A DNA stretch of 13,515 nucleotides from an uncultured Candidatus Saccharibacteria bacterium (GTDB taxonomy: Bacteria; Patescibacteriota; Saccharimonadia; Saccharimonadales; Saccharimonadaceae): positions 1 to 13,515 of the forward strand of contig CAMUQR010000018.1 in assembly GCA_947097085.1 (NCBI GenBank), given 5' to 3'. Below are positions 5,501 to 12,243 of the stretch, in pieces; position 1 is the stretch's first letter; each line of letters starts with the position of its first letter. The notes under the pieces are model-generated. The model did no database searches and was not told where the DNA came from. It was given only the letters and a program-made list of their open reading frames with translations. The translations under genes and the position numbers were made by a program.

Positions 5501-5569
5501 TCAACTAGCTGGCGTGACGTTCACTTTAATACGTTTTGCTTTTGTAATTTGTTTAATTGCTATTTTCAT
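5501..5569 (-). CDS. Possible 22-residue basic leader peptide
   Basis: ATG at 5569 is preceded by AAAGGA 4 nt upstream and encodes MKIAIKQITKAKRIKVNVTP plus two residues before TGA at 5501. It is strongly basic (six Lys and one Arg). Its stop lies 17 nt before the long alternative hairpin at 5417-5484, the geometry of a leader peptide whose translation could choose between folds. It may also be simply a tiny element protein or a chance frame. Confidence 0.35.
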   Translation of the reverse strand: MKIAIKQITKAKRIKVNVTPAS

Positions 5570-5784
5570 AAAATCCTTTGAAGCTATCGGTAAACAATCA
5601 AGATATTTTCTAAAGCTCTAAGGTATTAAATAATTAGCCAGATTTCTCTTAAAATATTTCACAATAACTTCTGTGTTTAATTAATAATTCCAAATTGTTA
5701 AACGCCATCTCGTCACGACTCAAAGCTTGTTAGCTGACAGAGGATGCGTTTTTTTACCAAAAACACCGCCTCTGGTGAGACAAC
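5570..5784. other. AT-rich intergenic stretch at the element edge
   Basis: No supported gene. It contains a hairpin with CAGAGG/CCTCTG arms (5738-5743 with 5769-5774), extended internally by T-rich/A-rich pairing but without a following U-run. A 19-codon minus frame near 5650-5707 lacks a ribosome binding site. The promoter for the leftward transcript probably lies here, but I see no confident -35/-10 pair. Confidence 0.4.
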
Positions 5785-5822
5785 AAAAATGAGCCAGCCT
5801 GTCTAAACGCTGACTCATTTTT
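5785..5822 (-). terminator. Rho-independent terminator, both strands possible
   Basis: AAAAATGAGCCAG (5785-5797) pairs with CTGACTCATTTTT (5810-5822) with one C-A mismatch on the plus strand, which is a G-U pair on the minus strand. The A- and T-runs flank the stem so it could act in both directions. The G-U favours minus-strand use as a second terminator downstream of tRNA-Pro. Confidence 0.7.
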
Positions 5823-5833
5823 GCCATTTAGCT

Positions 5834-5873
5834 AAATAAAAATCGGTTAGAAGTGTTTAATCGCTCTAACCGA
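5834..5873 (-). terminator. Terminator of tRNA-Pro
   Basis: The 9-bp perfect stem TCGGTTAGA/TCTAACCGA (5843-5851 with 5865-5873) is followed in the minus direction by TTTTTATTT. It begins 14 nt after the encoded CCA end of tRNA-Pro, the expected place for its terminator. Confidence 0.75.
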
Positions 5874-5886
5874 AATAATTTCGATG

Positions 5887-5962
5887 TGGTCGGGGCGACA
5901 GGATTCGAACCTGCGACCTCACGGTCCCAAACCGCGCGCGCTACCAACTGCGCCACGCCCCG
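5887..5962 (-). tRNA. tRNA-Pro (TGG), CCA encoded; likely integration site of the element
   Basis: Minus strand: the acceptor stem is CGGGGCG/CGCCCCG with A73 and encoded CCA (5887-5889). The anticodon loop TTTGGGA gives anticodon TGG, and the T-arm is GCAGGTTCGAATCCTGT. A TATAAT box lies at 5975-5980, 12 nt upstream. Its 3' end faces the phage-like genes, while chromosomal cell-wall genes lie on its 5' side. tRNA 3' ends are classic attachment sites for phage integrases, so this is probably the right boundary of the element. The integrase and the second attachment copy are not in the window. Confidence 0.96.
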
Positions 5963-5974
5963 AAGTGCAGGATT

Positions 5975-5980
5975 ATTATA
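5975..5980 (-). promoter_or_regulatory. -10 box of tRNA-Pro
   Basis: A perfect TATAAT on the minus strand lies 12 nt upstream of the mature tRNA-Pro 5' end, leaving a short 5' leader for RNase P. No good -35 hexamer is seen 16-18 bp further upstream. Confidence 0.55.
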
Positions 5981-6022
5981 CTACAAATCATGCGAGAAAT
6001 CTAGAGTTTTATTTCTCTTGAG

Positions 6023-7051
6023 TTATTGATCACGTCGCAAAGCTAGTTCGATTAATTTAGCTACTAGCTCGCGCGGTTCAAGGCCGCTAGCTTGCCATAA
6101 TTTAGGATACATGCTAATTGCAGTAAATCCGGGCAGTGTGTTAATTTCATTGAGAAAAAATTCGCCCGTTTGTTTATCTTGGAAGAAATCCACTCGCGCT
6201 AAACCATATCCGTCAATAGCTTGAAATGCGACTTTGGCTAGGTGTTGTAAACCCTTGATTTCATCTGCGGATAAATTAGCAGGTATGAGCAATTGAGATT
6301 GAGAATTAGAGTATTTGGCGTCGTAATCATAAAACTCGCGATCAGGAATAATTTCACCAACCGTAGCTACTTGAATATCTGCGCCACCGCCTAAAACCGA
6401 TACTTCGAGTTCGCGTGCCTCAATTGCGGGTTCAATCATCACTTTATGGTCGTATTGAAAGGCAAGTTCTAGTGCTTGCTTAAGTTCGTCTTGAGTTTTA
6501 GCCTTGGTGACGCCAACGGATGATCCTAGATTGGCTGGCTTGACGAAACATGGCAGTTGAGTCTGTGGAATCACATCCTGAACCTCTTGCCACTTATAAA
6601 CTAACTGGTGATTTAAGACTGGCACTTGATTATGCTTAAAAACTTGTTTAGCAATATCTTTATCCATGGCAACGGCTGAAGCTAAGACGCCACAGCCCAC
6701 ATATGGTAATCCAGCTATTTCAAACACACCCTGGATCTTACCATCTTCTCCAAAATCACCATGCAACACCGGGAAAGCAAGTTCAAACTGCGCCACGAGC
6801 TGTTGGTCATGATATAATCCGGCTAGCCGATTGCCACTTAATAAAACAACTTGATTATCTGAAGTATAATTTTCCCAATCCTCAATTTGATCAATTGACC
6901 CAATGAAATGCCTAAACTGATTTTGTTTCGTAATTCCAATCAAAAATACTTGATGCTGTTCGCGGTCAATATTTTGATAAATAAATTTGGCTGATTGTAG
7001 CGAGACTTCATGCTCGACTGATTTTCCTCCAAAAAACAAAGCAATATTCAT
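6023..7051 (-). CDS. ddl: D-alanine--D-alanine ligase
   Basis: 342 residues, normal length. It catalyses ATP-dependent formation of D-Ala-D-Ala in the cytoplasm for the peptidoglycan stem terminus (EC 6.3.2.4). Visible signatures: FFGGKSVEHEVSL (6-18), VLHGDFGEDGKIQG (95-108), the ATP-grasp segment CFVKPANLGSSVGV (168-181), the omega-loop FYDYDAKY (240-247), and the Mg-binding ARVDFF and FLNEINTLPGFT segments (285-310). The omega-loop tyrosine is kept, which in this family fits D-Ala rather than D-lactate as the second substrate. It follows gatD by 38 nt on the same strand. It may have its own promoter, because TATAAT (7058-7063) sits 6 nt before the ATG, predicting a leaderless mRNA; AAGGAG also lies upstream, but 13 nt away, too far to be ideal. 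Confidence 0.97.
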   Translation of the reverse strand: MNIALFFGGKSVEHEVSLQSAKFIYQNIDREQHQVFLIGITKQNQFRHFIGSIDQIEDWENYTSDNQVVLLSGNRLAGLYHDQQLVAQFELAFPVLHGDFGEDGKIQGVFEIAGLPYVGCGVLASAVAMDKDIAKQVFKHNQVPVLNHQLVYKWQEVQDVIPQTQLPCFVKPANLGSSVGVTKAKTQDELKQALELAFQYDHKVMIEPAIEARELEVSVLGGGADIQVATVGEIIPDREFYDYDAKYSNSQSQLLIPANLSADEIKGLQHLAKVAFQAIDGYGLARVDFFQDKQTGEFFLNEINTLPGFTAISMYPKLWQASGLEPRELVAKLIELALRRDQ

Positions 7052-7057
7052 GTTGTT

Positions 7058-7063
7058 ATTATA
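7058..7063 (-). promoter_or_regulatory. -10 box 6 nt before the ddl start
   Basis: A perfect TATAAT on the minus strand is separated from the ddl ATG by exactly 6 nt, so transcription would start at or next to the start codon. No strong -35 hexamer is visible, as the expected position overlaps the 3' end region of gatD. Confidence 0.5.
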
Positions 7064-7089
7064 CTCCTTTTTTATAAAATCATTGAGTT

Positions 7090-7806
7090 TTAGCGTGGTC
7101 GATTAGCAGCTTGCTTGGCGGCCTGTAATTCCAAACTATCATCGAGTGGGCGAAGGCGACCATTCTCACCACGGTTTTTGAGAGCTTGTGAAATCAAAAA
7201 ATCAGCTAGGCGTGGGTTTTTCGGCAAAATTGGTCCGTGACAATACGTTCCAATTAAATTGTGATAAAAAACGCCTTCGTGATTATCACGACGATTGTTG
7301 CCATCGCCGACAATAACAGTGCCGAGCGGTTGCAAATCCTCCTCGAGAAAAGTTTGCCCAGAGTGGTTCTCATAACCGACAATTCGACCAAACTTCGGAC
7401 TGCTAATGACGACATTGCCGATAGAGCGTTGTTTGTCAGCCTTGGTATAAAGCGGTAAAATATCTGCACCTGCGATACACTCGCCAGCTTCAGTCTTAAA
7501 ATATTCTCCAAACAACTGATACGCCCCGCATATTAGCAAAGTTGGTACGTCCGCTTCCACCCATTTTTTGAGCTTAGGGGTGATGATGGTGAAGTCATCA
7601 GCAATTTTGGCTTGATTAGAATCTTGTCCGCCACCGCCAAGAATAATATCTGGCTTGGCGGTCAGTTTATCGCCAATATTATGTTTAATTACTAGATAAT
7701 CAATCTCGCGCCACTCGAGACGTTTAGTTAGGCAAAGAAGATTGCCGTTATCACCATAAACATTAAGTTCGTTCGGATAAAGTTGCAAAATGGTTAATTT
7801 AGCCAT
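7090..7806 (-). CDS. gatD: GatD glutamine amidotransferase subunit of lipid II isoglutaminyl synthase
   Basis: 238 residues, the expected size. GatD hydrolyses glutamine and passes ammonia to MurT, which amidates the alpha-carboxyl of D-Glu in lipid II. Seen: a CobB/CobQ-like class I amidotransferase fold. It has GGGGQDSNQ (57-65) and the nucleophile elbow LLICGAYQLFG with Cys93. GYENHSG (144-150) follows, then the catalytic His190 in GTYCHGPILPKNP. The third catalytic acid of this complex is known to come from MurT. The start at 7806 is supported by AAGGAG about 8-9 nt upstream. The gene overlaps the murT end by 13 nt, so the two subunits are translationally coupled, as expected for an obligate heterodimer. 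Confidence 0.96.
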   Translation of the reverse strand: MAKLTILQLYPNELNVYGDNGNLLCLTKRLEWREIDYLVIKHNIGDKLTAKPDIILGGGGQDSNQAKIADDFTIITPKLKKWVEADVPTLLICGAYQLFGEYFKTEAGECIAGADILPLYTKADKQRSIGNVVISSPKFGRIVGYENHSGQTFLEEDLQPLGTVIVGDGNNRRDNHEGVFYHNLIGTYCHGPILPKNPRLADFLISQALKNRGENGRLRPLDDSLELQAAKQAANRPR

Positions 7807-9137
7807 TTTTTGGTCTCCTTTTTGATTAAACGTAGGAGTTCTTGGCGTAATTTAAGCATCGCGGTATATGTTGCAAAAATTACAACATTGCCATCAGTCT
7901 CATTGATGAATGATTCTAAACTAGCACGCAAATAAGGCTGGTGAATAGCGGTGATATCGTCATATTTTAGGCGCAGAGCCATGTCGGCGGAGCGGCTGCC
8001 GGTGGTGCGGACCTCAGCGAACTTGGCTTGTGAAAAATCGACATCCCAGAGCCATGATACATCACGACCATCGGCGTAATTGTCATTGACGGCGATGAGA
8101 GTTGGCGTTGGCTGAGTTAAAGTTGAGAGGCTAGCTTGAAAACCGGCTGGGTTTTTGACTAGAATCAGTTTAATCTGACGCTTACCAAGTTGCAAAGTCT
8201 CACCTCGCCCAAAAGCCGGCTCGAGTGCTTCGAGACTGGCGGTTAGCTTTTGGTAATTGAGTTTCTCGCCAAGAATAGCGCGAGCGGTCGCCACCGCACC
8301 AGTGAGATTAAGTTGATTGTGGAGACCATCAAGTTTTGGTCGAAAAGTAAGCTGTTTGCGACTAAAAGTCAGCTCTGCTTTGTGAGCCTGAAATTGACTG
8401 AGAGTGACGCTGTTTTTGGGCTGATAAGCACTGGTAAGCTGGTCGGGATTGGTGAGTTTTTTAGTTAGCAATGGACTAAGACCAAAGTATTGAATTTGTT
8501 TAGTTGAAGTCGATTGGTGTGCGGTTTTGGCTCGTGATTTAGATTTTTTGGTGGTTGATTGATTTTTAGAAGTATCGTGTGATTCAAGTTCTGCTTCAAG
8601 CGTCTGGCCGAGATTAACTAGTCGTCCATCACTTGAGTTAAGAACGACAGTTTTAGTCGTTTTGTCAGCGATTTTTGCAAGCATAGCGGTGACATTATCT
8701 AGTTCACCGAAACGGTCAAGCTGATCGCGCATCACATTCAGGAGTAAACAATAACTTGGCAGGATTTGATTGATAAAATGCACGGCGTGAGCTTCATCGA
8801 GCTCCAAAACTGCAATGTCAGCGTCAAGATGGCCTTCTGAATCAACGCTAGCGAGCCAAGCACTGGCCACTCCTCGCATAAAATTTGAGCCGGTTTTATT
8901 AGTAAAGACCTTGAGACCTTGCCCCTCCAGAATTGTCACCAAGGCTTTAGTAGTGGTGGTTTTGCCATTGGTGCCAGAGACGACTACCACGCCGTACGGT
9001 AGTTCTTGCAGACTTTCGCCGACTAAGTCGGGATTGAGTTTCTCAAGCACTAGTCCAGGCAATGCCGAACCACCGCCGTAGAGGCGTGAGGTAGCTTGAA
9101 TCGCTCGCCCAAGTTTAATGCTGAACCAATCTTTCAT
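7794..9137 (-). CDS. murT: MurT Mur-ligase subunit of lipid II isoglutaminyl synthase
   Basis: 447 residues. Seen: the Mur ligase P-loop VSGTNGKTTTT (53-63), the MurT signature FTNKTGSNFMRG (78-89), LELDEAHAVHF, and NVMRDQLDRFGELD. The C-terminal DUF1727 domain has NDNYADGRDVSWLWDVDF (351-368), containing the conserved Asp that completes the GatD active site in characterised homologues. It uses ATP to activate D-Glu of lipid II; GatD supplies ammonia. Odd: the four-cysteine zinc ribbon that Gram-positive MurT proteins carry after the YFGL strand is absent. YFGL (217-220) leads straight on, and a Ser/Thr/Lys-rich low-complexity insert (about 185-213) precedes it. A TAAAAT box lies 7 nt before the ATG and AAGGA 3-4 nt before it, so a very short leader is likely. 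Confidence 0.96.
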   Translation of the reverse strand: MKDWFSIKLGRAIQATSRLYGGGSALPGLVLEKLNPDLVGESLQELPYGVVVVSGTNGKTTTTKALVTILEGQGLKVFTNKTGSNFMRGVASAWLASVDSEGHLDADIAVLELDEAHAVHFINQILPSYCLLLNVMRDQLDRFGELDNVTAMLAKIADKTTKTVVLNSSDGRLVNLGQTLEAELESHDTSKNQSTTKKSKSRAKTAHQSTSTKQIQYFGLSPLLTKKLTNPDQLTSAYQPKNSVTLSQFQAHKAELTFSRKQLTFRPKLDGLHNQLNLTGAVATARAILGEKLNYQKLTASLEALEPAFGRGETLQLGKRQIKLILVKNPAGFQASLSTLTQPTPTLIAVNDNYADGRDVSWLWDVDFSQAKFAEVRTTGSRSADMALRLKYDDITAIHQPYLRASLESFINETDGNVVIFATYTAMLKLRQELLRLIKKETKKWLN

Positions 9138-9144
9138 AATCCTT

Positions 9145-9150
9145 ATTTTA
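9145..9150 (-). promoter_or_regulatory. -10 box 7 nt before the murT start
   Basis: TAAAAT on the minus strand is followed by AAGGATT and then ATG. The spacing predicts a transcript beginning at or within a few nucleotides of the start codon of murT. No consensus -35 hexamer is recognised upstream. Confidence 0.4.
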
Positions 9151-9152
9151 CC

Positions 9153-9873
9153 TTATTTTCGGTCAAAAAAGCCCATTTTTTGGGAAAAACGTTGTCCACT
9201 GAGTAAGTCATACTGGATTAACTGGTAATCACGGTAGATTTGATGTTGAGAAAAATCACCAGCATTATCGCTGTGATAAAACGACATTTTGGGGATAGTG
9301 GCTTGAAGTTATTGACGCATTTCATCAAAACCGGATTGCTTCCAATTGAGTAGTTTGGTAATTTCGAGTGTTAAATAATTGCCACTAATCGTCCCGAAAT
9401 CGTGTTCTGGTAAAGGGAAATTCGCGAGCATAACAATCGGCGTGCGCCGAGCGAGTTGAGTGTCAGCATCGGTGACTTTGCCTAAGACATCGGAACCAAG
9501 GAAATGGGCGCCATAAATCACCACCAAGGTTTTTTGTGGTAAAGCCTGTAATTTTTGATAAAAATCATCTAGTGCGCGGTCAGTGTGTGATAAGCCAGTC
9601 AAATAAGTTTCAAGCTTTTGGTACTGATCATTATTTAAATCACTCTGCTGAGCGAAGTGCATCGTAGTTTGATAATAATTGTCATAAGGTGCGTGATTTT
9701 GCATGGTCACACCGTTAATAAACTTGGCTTTGGTCGGCTCGGCTTGTAGTTCGTCGAGTAATTGTTGATAAAACGAAGAAAGTAATTGCTAGCGAACAAA
9801 AGATAGTTGCAATCAGCCGAAATACTACCTGATAAACCATCAGAGAACACATTCGGTTAATGGCGGATTTCAT
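9153..9873 (-). pseudogene. Decayed LtaS-like sulfatase / phosphoglycerol transferase
   Basis: Three in-order fragments of one ancestral gene are visible. (1) ATG at 9873 opens a frame with one membrane helix (VVFRLIATIFCSLAITFFVL), typical of the first helix of LtaS-type enzymes; it ends at a stop near 9716. (2) In another frame, 9309 to about 9780 encodes FINGVTMQNHAPY, DRALDDFYQKLQ and TLVVIYGAHFL, matching the extracellular alkaline-phosphatase-superfamily domain (intact enzymes have GDH where this has GAH). (3) After TAA at 9309 the same frame continues with YQLIQYDLLSGQRF and MGFF to TAA at 9153. The remaining helices, the catalytic threonine region and most of the sulfatase core are missing. 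So there is an internal deletion, a frameshift and a nonsense codon. The ancestor probably acted on lipid-linked polyol phosphates at the cell surface. Confidence 0.78.
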
Positions 9874-9879
9874 AGATAT

Positions 9880-9885
9880 ATTTTA
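9880..9885 (-). promoter_or_regulatory. -10 box 6 nt before the start of the decayed LtaS-like gene
   Basis: TAAAAT on the minus strand lies exactly 6 nt before the ATG at 9873. It is back to back with the TACAAT of the plus-strand gene at 9912, so the divergent intergenic region is only 38 nt long. The promoter outlived the gene behind it and may still be transcribed. Confidence 0.4.
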
Positions 9886-9899
9886 GCACAAAACCATGC

Positions 9900-9905
9900 T
9901 ACAAT
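9900..9905 (+). promoter_or_regulatory. -10 box 6 nt before the membrane protein/rmuC operon
   Basis: TACAAT is followed by GATTTC and the ATG at 9912. No Shine-Dalgarno is present upstream of this ATG, which together with the spacing supports a leaderless transcript for this two-gene operon. No good -35 hexamer is seen. Confidence 0.5.
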
Positions 9906-9911
9906 GATTTC

Positions 9912-10331
9912 ATGGCAAAACACATCATCAAAACTTCTCCGCACAAATTCTTTTTGCTCAATCGCCAAGAATTGGCGAAAATCGGCGCAATCGGCGCACT
10001 GAGTGGAGCGGTGGCGATTATTCTGACTGGCTGGCTGGGTTTTGATCAAATGCTAATCAACTTTCGGGTTGGTTTGATTATAGCGTTGGTGCTTGGATTA
10101 GTGTTGTTATTAAAACAACAAGTTGAATCAGCCTTGCTGATTGTTGTTTTTTCACTGATTGTGTTGTGGCATCAATGGGTGCAATTTGCGCATTTTTGGC
10201 AGGCGCTGGTATTCTATGTGGCGCTGGCGAGCGTGGTGATGACCTTGTTCGGCTGGGTGACTCAGCTCAAAAACTGGCGATTGCGTCTCAGTGTTGGCAT
10301 GGTGGTAATGGTGCTATTAAGTTTAATTTAA
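9912..10331 (+). CDS. Multi-pass membrane protein of unknown function, upstream of rmuC
   Basis: 139 residues. A short positively charged N-terminus (MAKHIIKTSPHKFFLLNRQE) is followed by about five hydrophobic segments: roughly 23-41, 50-67, 71-87, 97-115 and 124-139. No signal peptide and no catalytic motif are visible, and no family is recognised. The start is the ATG at 9912; no ribosome binding site precedes it, but TACAAT lies 6 nt upstream. The stop is 13 nt before the rmuC start, so the two genes form an operon; a link to RmuC function is only suggested by this arrangement. Confidence 0.85.
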   Translation: MAKHIIKTSPHKFFLLNRQELAKIGAIGALSGAVAIILTGWLGFDQMLINFRVGLIIALVLGLVLLLKQQVESALLIVVFSLIVLWHQWVQFAHFWQALVFYVALASVVMTLFGWVTQLKNWRLRLSVGMVVMVLLSLI

Positions 10332-10344
10332 GAAAGGTGGCGAA

Positions 10345-11493
10345 ATGGAAGTTTTTTTAATGATTATCGTGGTGATTTTGGGGCTGGCAGTGGTGGCTGG
10401 TATAGTAATGATTGTGAACTTGTCGCGACGTTTAAACGATAAACAAACCAGTCAGAGCGAAGTTAATTTATTAAAAACTGATCTAGTGGAACTGAATAAA
10501 TCGTTGATGGCAATGCAAGCTCAATTTGGTGAAAATCTCAGTAATTTGAACCAAAAAGTAGGTGAAAATTTAACCAGCCTGAACGAAAAAGTCAGCGAAA
10601 AACTCGAACGTAATAATGCTCAAATGCAGACTTCAATGACTAAGCAACTATCTGAAAGTGCTAAAATTGTTGATGAAGTATCGAAGCGTCTGACGAAGCT
10701 CGACGAAACTAATCGTCGGGTGGTTGATGTGGCTGATGAACTGAAAACTCTGCAAAATGTCCTGCAAAATCCGAAACAACGCGGGGTGTTTGGTGAGTTT
10801 TATCTAGAATCGGTGCTGGATAATGTTTTACCACCGAAGAATTTCCAAACGCAGTATCGTTTCAAAAGTGGAGTGATTGCCGATGCCGTGATTTTCTTAG
10901 ATCGGAATAAGATTTTGCCGATTGACTCAAAGTTTAGTCTGGAAAACTACAATCGGATGATTCAAGCTGAGGATAAGACTGAACGCGAGCGTTTGCTTAA
11001 TCTTGTCAAACAAGATCTCAAAGGGCGTATCGACGAAACCAGCAAGTATATTTTGCCAGAGGAGGGGACGATGGATTTTGCCTTCATGTTTATTCCCAGC
11101 GAATCGCTGTATTATGATTTATTGATTAATAATGTGGGCAATGGTGGCAGTTCGCGCGATCTGATTGAGTATGCTTTTCGTGATAAACGGGTGATTATCG
11201 TCAGTCCGACCAGTTTTATGGCGTATTTGCAGACGGTATTGCAAGGTTTGCGCAGTTTGCAAATTGAAGAACAGGCTAAAGACATCCAAATCCGAGTCGG
11301 TAAACTCGGTGATCATATCCGTAAATTTGATGATTTGATGAATAAAATGGGTAAATCGCTATCGACTACTGTTAATCACTACAATAATTCATATAAAGAA
11401 CTTAACAAAATCGACAAAGATGTCGTCAAAATCTCTGGCGGTCAAACTGTGATCGAGGCTGAAGCGGTTGATCGACCACAACTAGGCGAATAA
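10345..11493 (+). CDS. rmuC: DNA recombination protein RmuC
   Basis: 382 residues. RmuC-family proteins limit recombination-associated inversions and carry a predicted nuclease-like core. Seen: an N-terminal membrane anchor (3-26), a long coiled coil (about 30-140), and the RmuC core beginning NPKQRGVFGEFYLESVL (142-158). The core continues with ADAVIFLDRNKILPIDSKFS (179-198), FAFMFIPSESLYYDLL and RVIIVSPTSFMAYLQ. The coiled coil contains an 11-residue repeat (GENLSNLNQKV, GENLTSLNEKV, SEKLERNNAQM; 62-94). The start at 10345 has AAAGGTGG 4 nt upstream. The anchor implies the protein sits on the inner face of the membrane. A strong terminator follows 5 nt after the stop. Confidence 0.96.
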   Translation: MEVFLMIIVVILGLAVVAGIVMIVNLSRRLNDKQTSQSEVNLLKTDLVELNKSLMAMQAQFGENLSNLNQKVGENLTSLNEKVSEKLERNNAQMQTSMTKQLSESAKIVDEVSKRLTKLDETNRRVVDVADELKTLQNVLQNPKQRGVFGEFYLESVLDNVLPPKNFQTQYRFKSGVIADAVIFLDRNKILPIDSKFSLENYNRMIQAEDKTERERLLNLVKQDLKGRIDETSKYILPEEGTMDFAFMFIPSESLYYDLLINNVGNGGSSRDLIEYAFRDKRVIIVSPTSFMAYLQTVLQGLRSLQIEEQAKDIQIRVGKLGDHIRKFDDLMNKMGKSLSTTVNHYNNSYKELNKIDKDVVKISGGQTVIEAEAVDRPQLGE

Positions 11494-11498
11494 TTAAG

Positions 11499-11535
11499 AA
11501 AATCCCGACTAATTATTGCAATTAGTCGGGATTTT
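11499..11535. terminator. Bidirectional terminator between rmuC and tRNA-Ser
   Basis: A perfect 16-bp stem (11499-11514 with 11520-11535) has a 5-nt loop ATTGC. The stem ends in AAAA/TTTT, and the plus strand continues TATTTT. It sits between the plus-strand rmuC and the minus-strand tRNA-Ser, so it can end both converging transcripts. Confidence 0.93.
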
Positions 11536-11539
11536 ATTT

Positions 11540-11632
11540 TGGCGGAGGAGGAGAGATTCGAACTCTCGCTACAGCTTTCGCCATACTAACGATTTAGCAA
11601 ACCGTCCCCTTCAGCCACTTGGGTACTCCTCC
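11540..11632 (-). tRNA. tRNA-Ser (GCT), CCA encoded
   Basis: Minus strand: the acceptor is GGAGGAG/CTCCTCC with G73 and encoded CCA (11540-11542). The anticodon loop TTGCTAA gives anticodon GCT. There is a long variable arm (TATGGCGAAAGCTGTA region) and the T-arm GAGAGTTCGAATCTCTC. Total length 93 with CCA, as expected for a class II tRNA. It reads AGC/AGT codons. Confidence 0.96.
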
Positions 11633-11744
11633 ATGCATTCTTCCCTCCGTTCACTTAATTCTACCATACTTACTGCCCAAAATCTAGACAAAAACCGCTT
11701 TTTTTGTTAAACTATCCCTAGAATAAATAACAAAGAGGTTGATT

Positions 11745-12152
11745 ATGAAACAAACTTTTGTCAAAAAAATCTTAGTAGCTGTCGCGCTGGTCGTTTTAGG
11801 CTCATCTGGTTTAGTTATGCCAGTCTCAGCGGCAAATTATGGCGTGCGAGCAGGCGCGGATGCAGCGCGTGGAGCTGATCAACCAACGCAATTGTTTGGG
11901 GATGGCGGAATTTTTCAACAAATCACCAATATCATGCTGTTTATTATTGGTGTCCTCAGTGTGATTATGCTGATTATTGGTGGTTTGCGTTATGTCATCT
12001 CTGGTGGTAACAAAGACGCAGTAACGAGCGCTAAAAATACGATTTTATATGCGATTGTTGGTCTGATTGTGGCCTTACTGGCATATGCAGCCATTAACTT
12101 TGTGATTAATGTCTTTACTTCGGGTGGTTACGGCTCAGGTACTAACGTTTAA
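11745..12152 (+). CDS. VirB2-like pilin / small secreted two-helix membrane protein (T4SS_pilin type)
   Basis: 135 residues from the ATG at 11745, which has AAAGAGG 6-7 nt upstream; the in-frame TTG two codons earlier is less likely. Seen: a signal peptide (MKQTFVKKILVAVALVVLGS...) with an AxA-type cleavage site near residues 28-30, and a short Gly/Ala-rich linker. Two hydrophobic helices follow (about 62-84 and 99-124), joined by a polar loop RYVISGGNKDAVTSAKN. The loop and the second helix match the small VirB2/TrbC-like pilins abundant in Saccharibacteria and other CPR bacteria. Such proteins are thought to form pili or membrane channels of type IV secretion-like systems. No VirB4 or VirB6 gene is within the window, so membership of a particular apparatus is inference. 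Confidence 0.88.
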   Translation: MKQTFVKKILVAVALVVLGSSGLVMPVSAANYGVRAGADAARGADQPTQLFGDGGIFQQITNIMLFIIGVLSVIMLIIGGLRYVISGGNKDAVTSAKNTILYAIVGLIVALLAYAAINFVINVFTSGGYGSGTNV

Positions 12153-12177
12153 TTTCTCTGTTAAACGAAAACTTCTC

Positions 12178-12206
12178 TTGAAAAAAATAGCCAAAAGCTT
12201 TATGAT
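12178..12206 (+). promoter_or_regulatory. Promoter upstream of the Asn/Gln-rich protein
   Basis: TTGAAA (12178-12183) and TATGAT (12201-12206) are separated by 17 bp. Transcription would begin near 12213, giving a leader of about 30 nt that contains the AAAGAAAGG ribosome binding site of the gene at 12244. Confidence 0.55.
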
Positions 12207-12243
12207 AATATTAGAAATAATATTTTAAAGAAAGGCTTTAATC

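Noticed and set aside
11516..11710. Plus-strand frame across tRNA-Ser
   Set aside because: It is the antisense of a clear tRNA-Ser and a terminator and has no ribosome binding site.
11739..11744. TTG start two codons upstream for the pilin-like gene
   Set aside because: The ATG at 11745 has better spacing to AAAGAGG and gives a standard signal peptide start.
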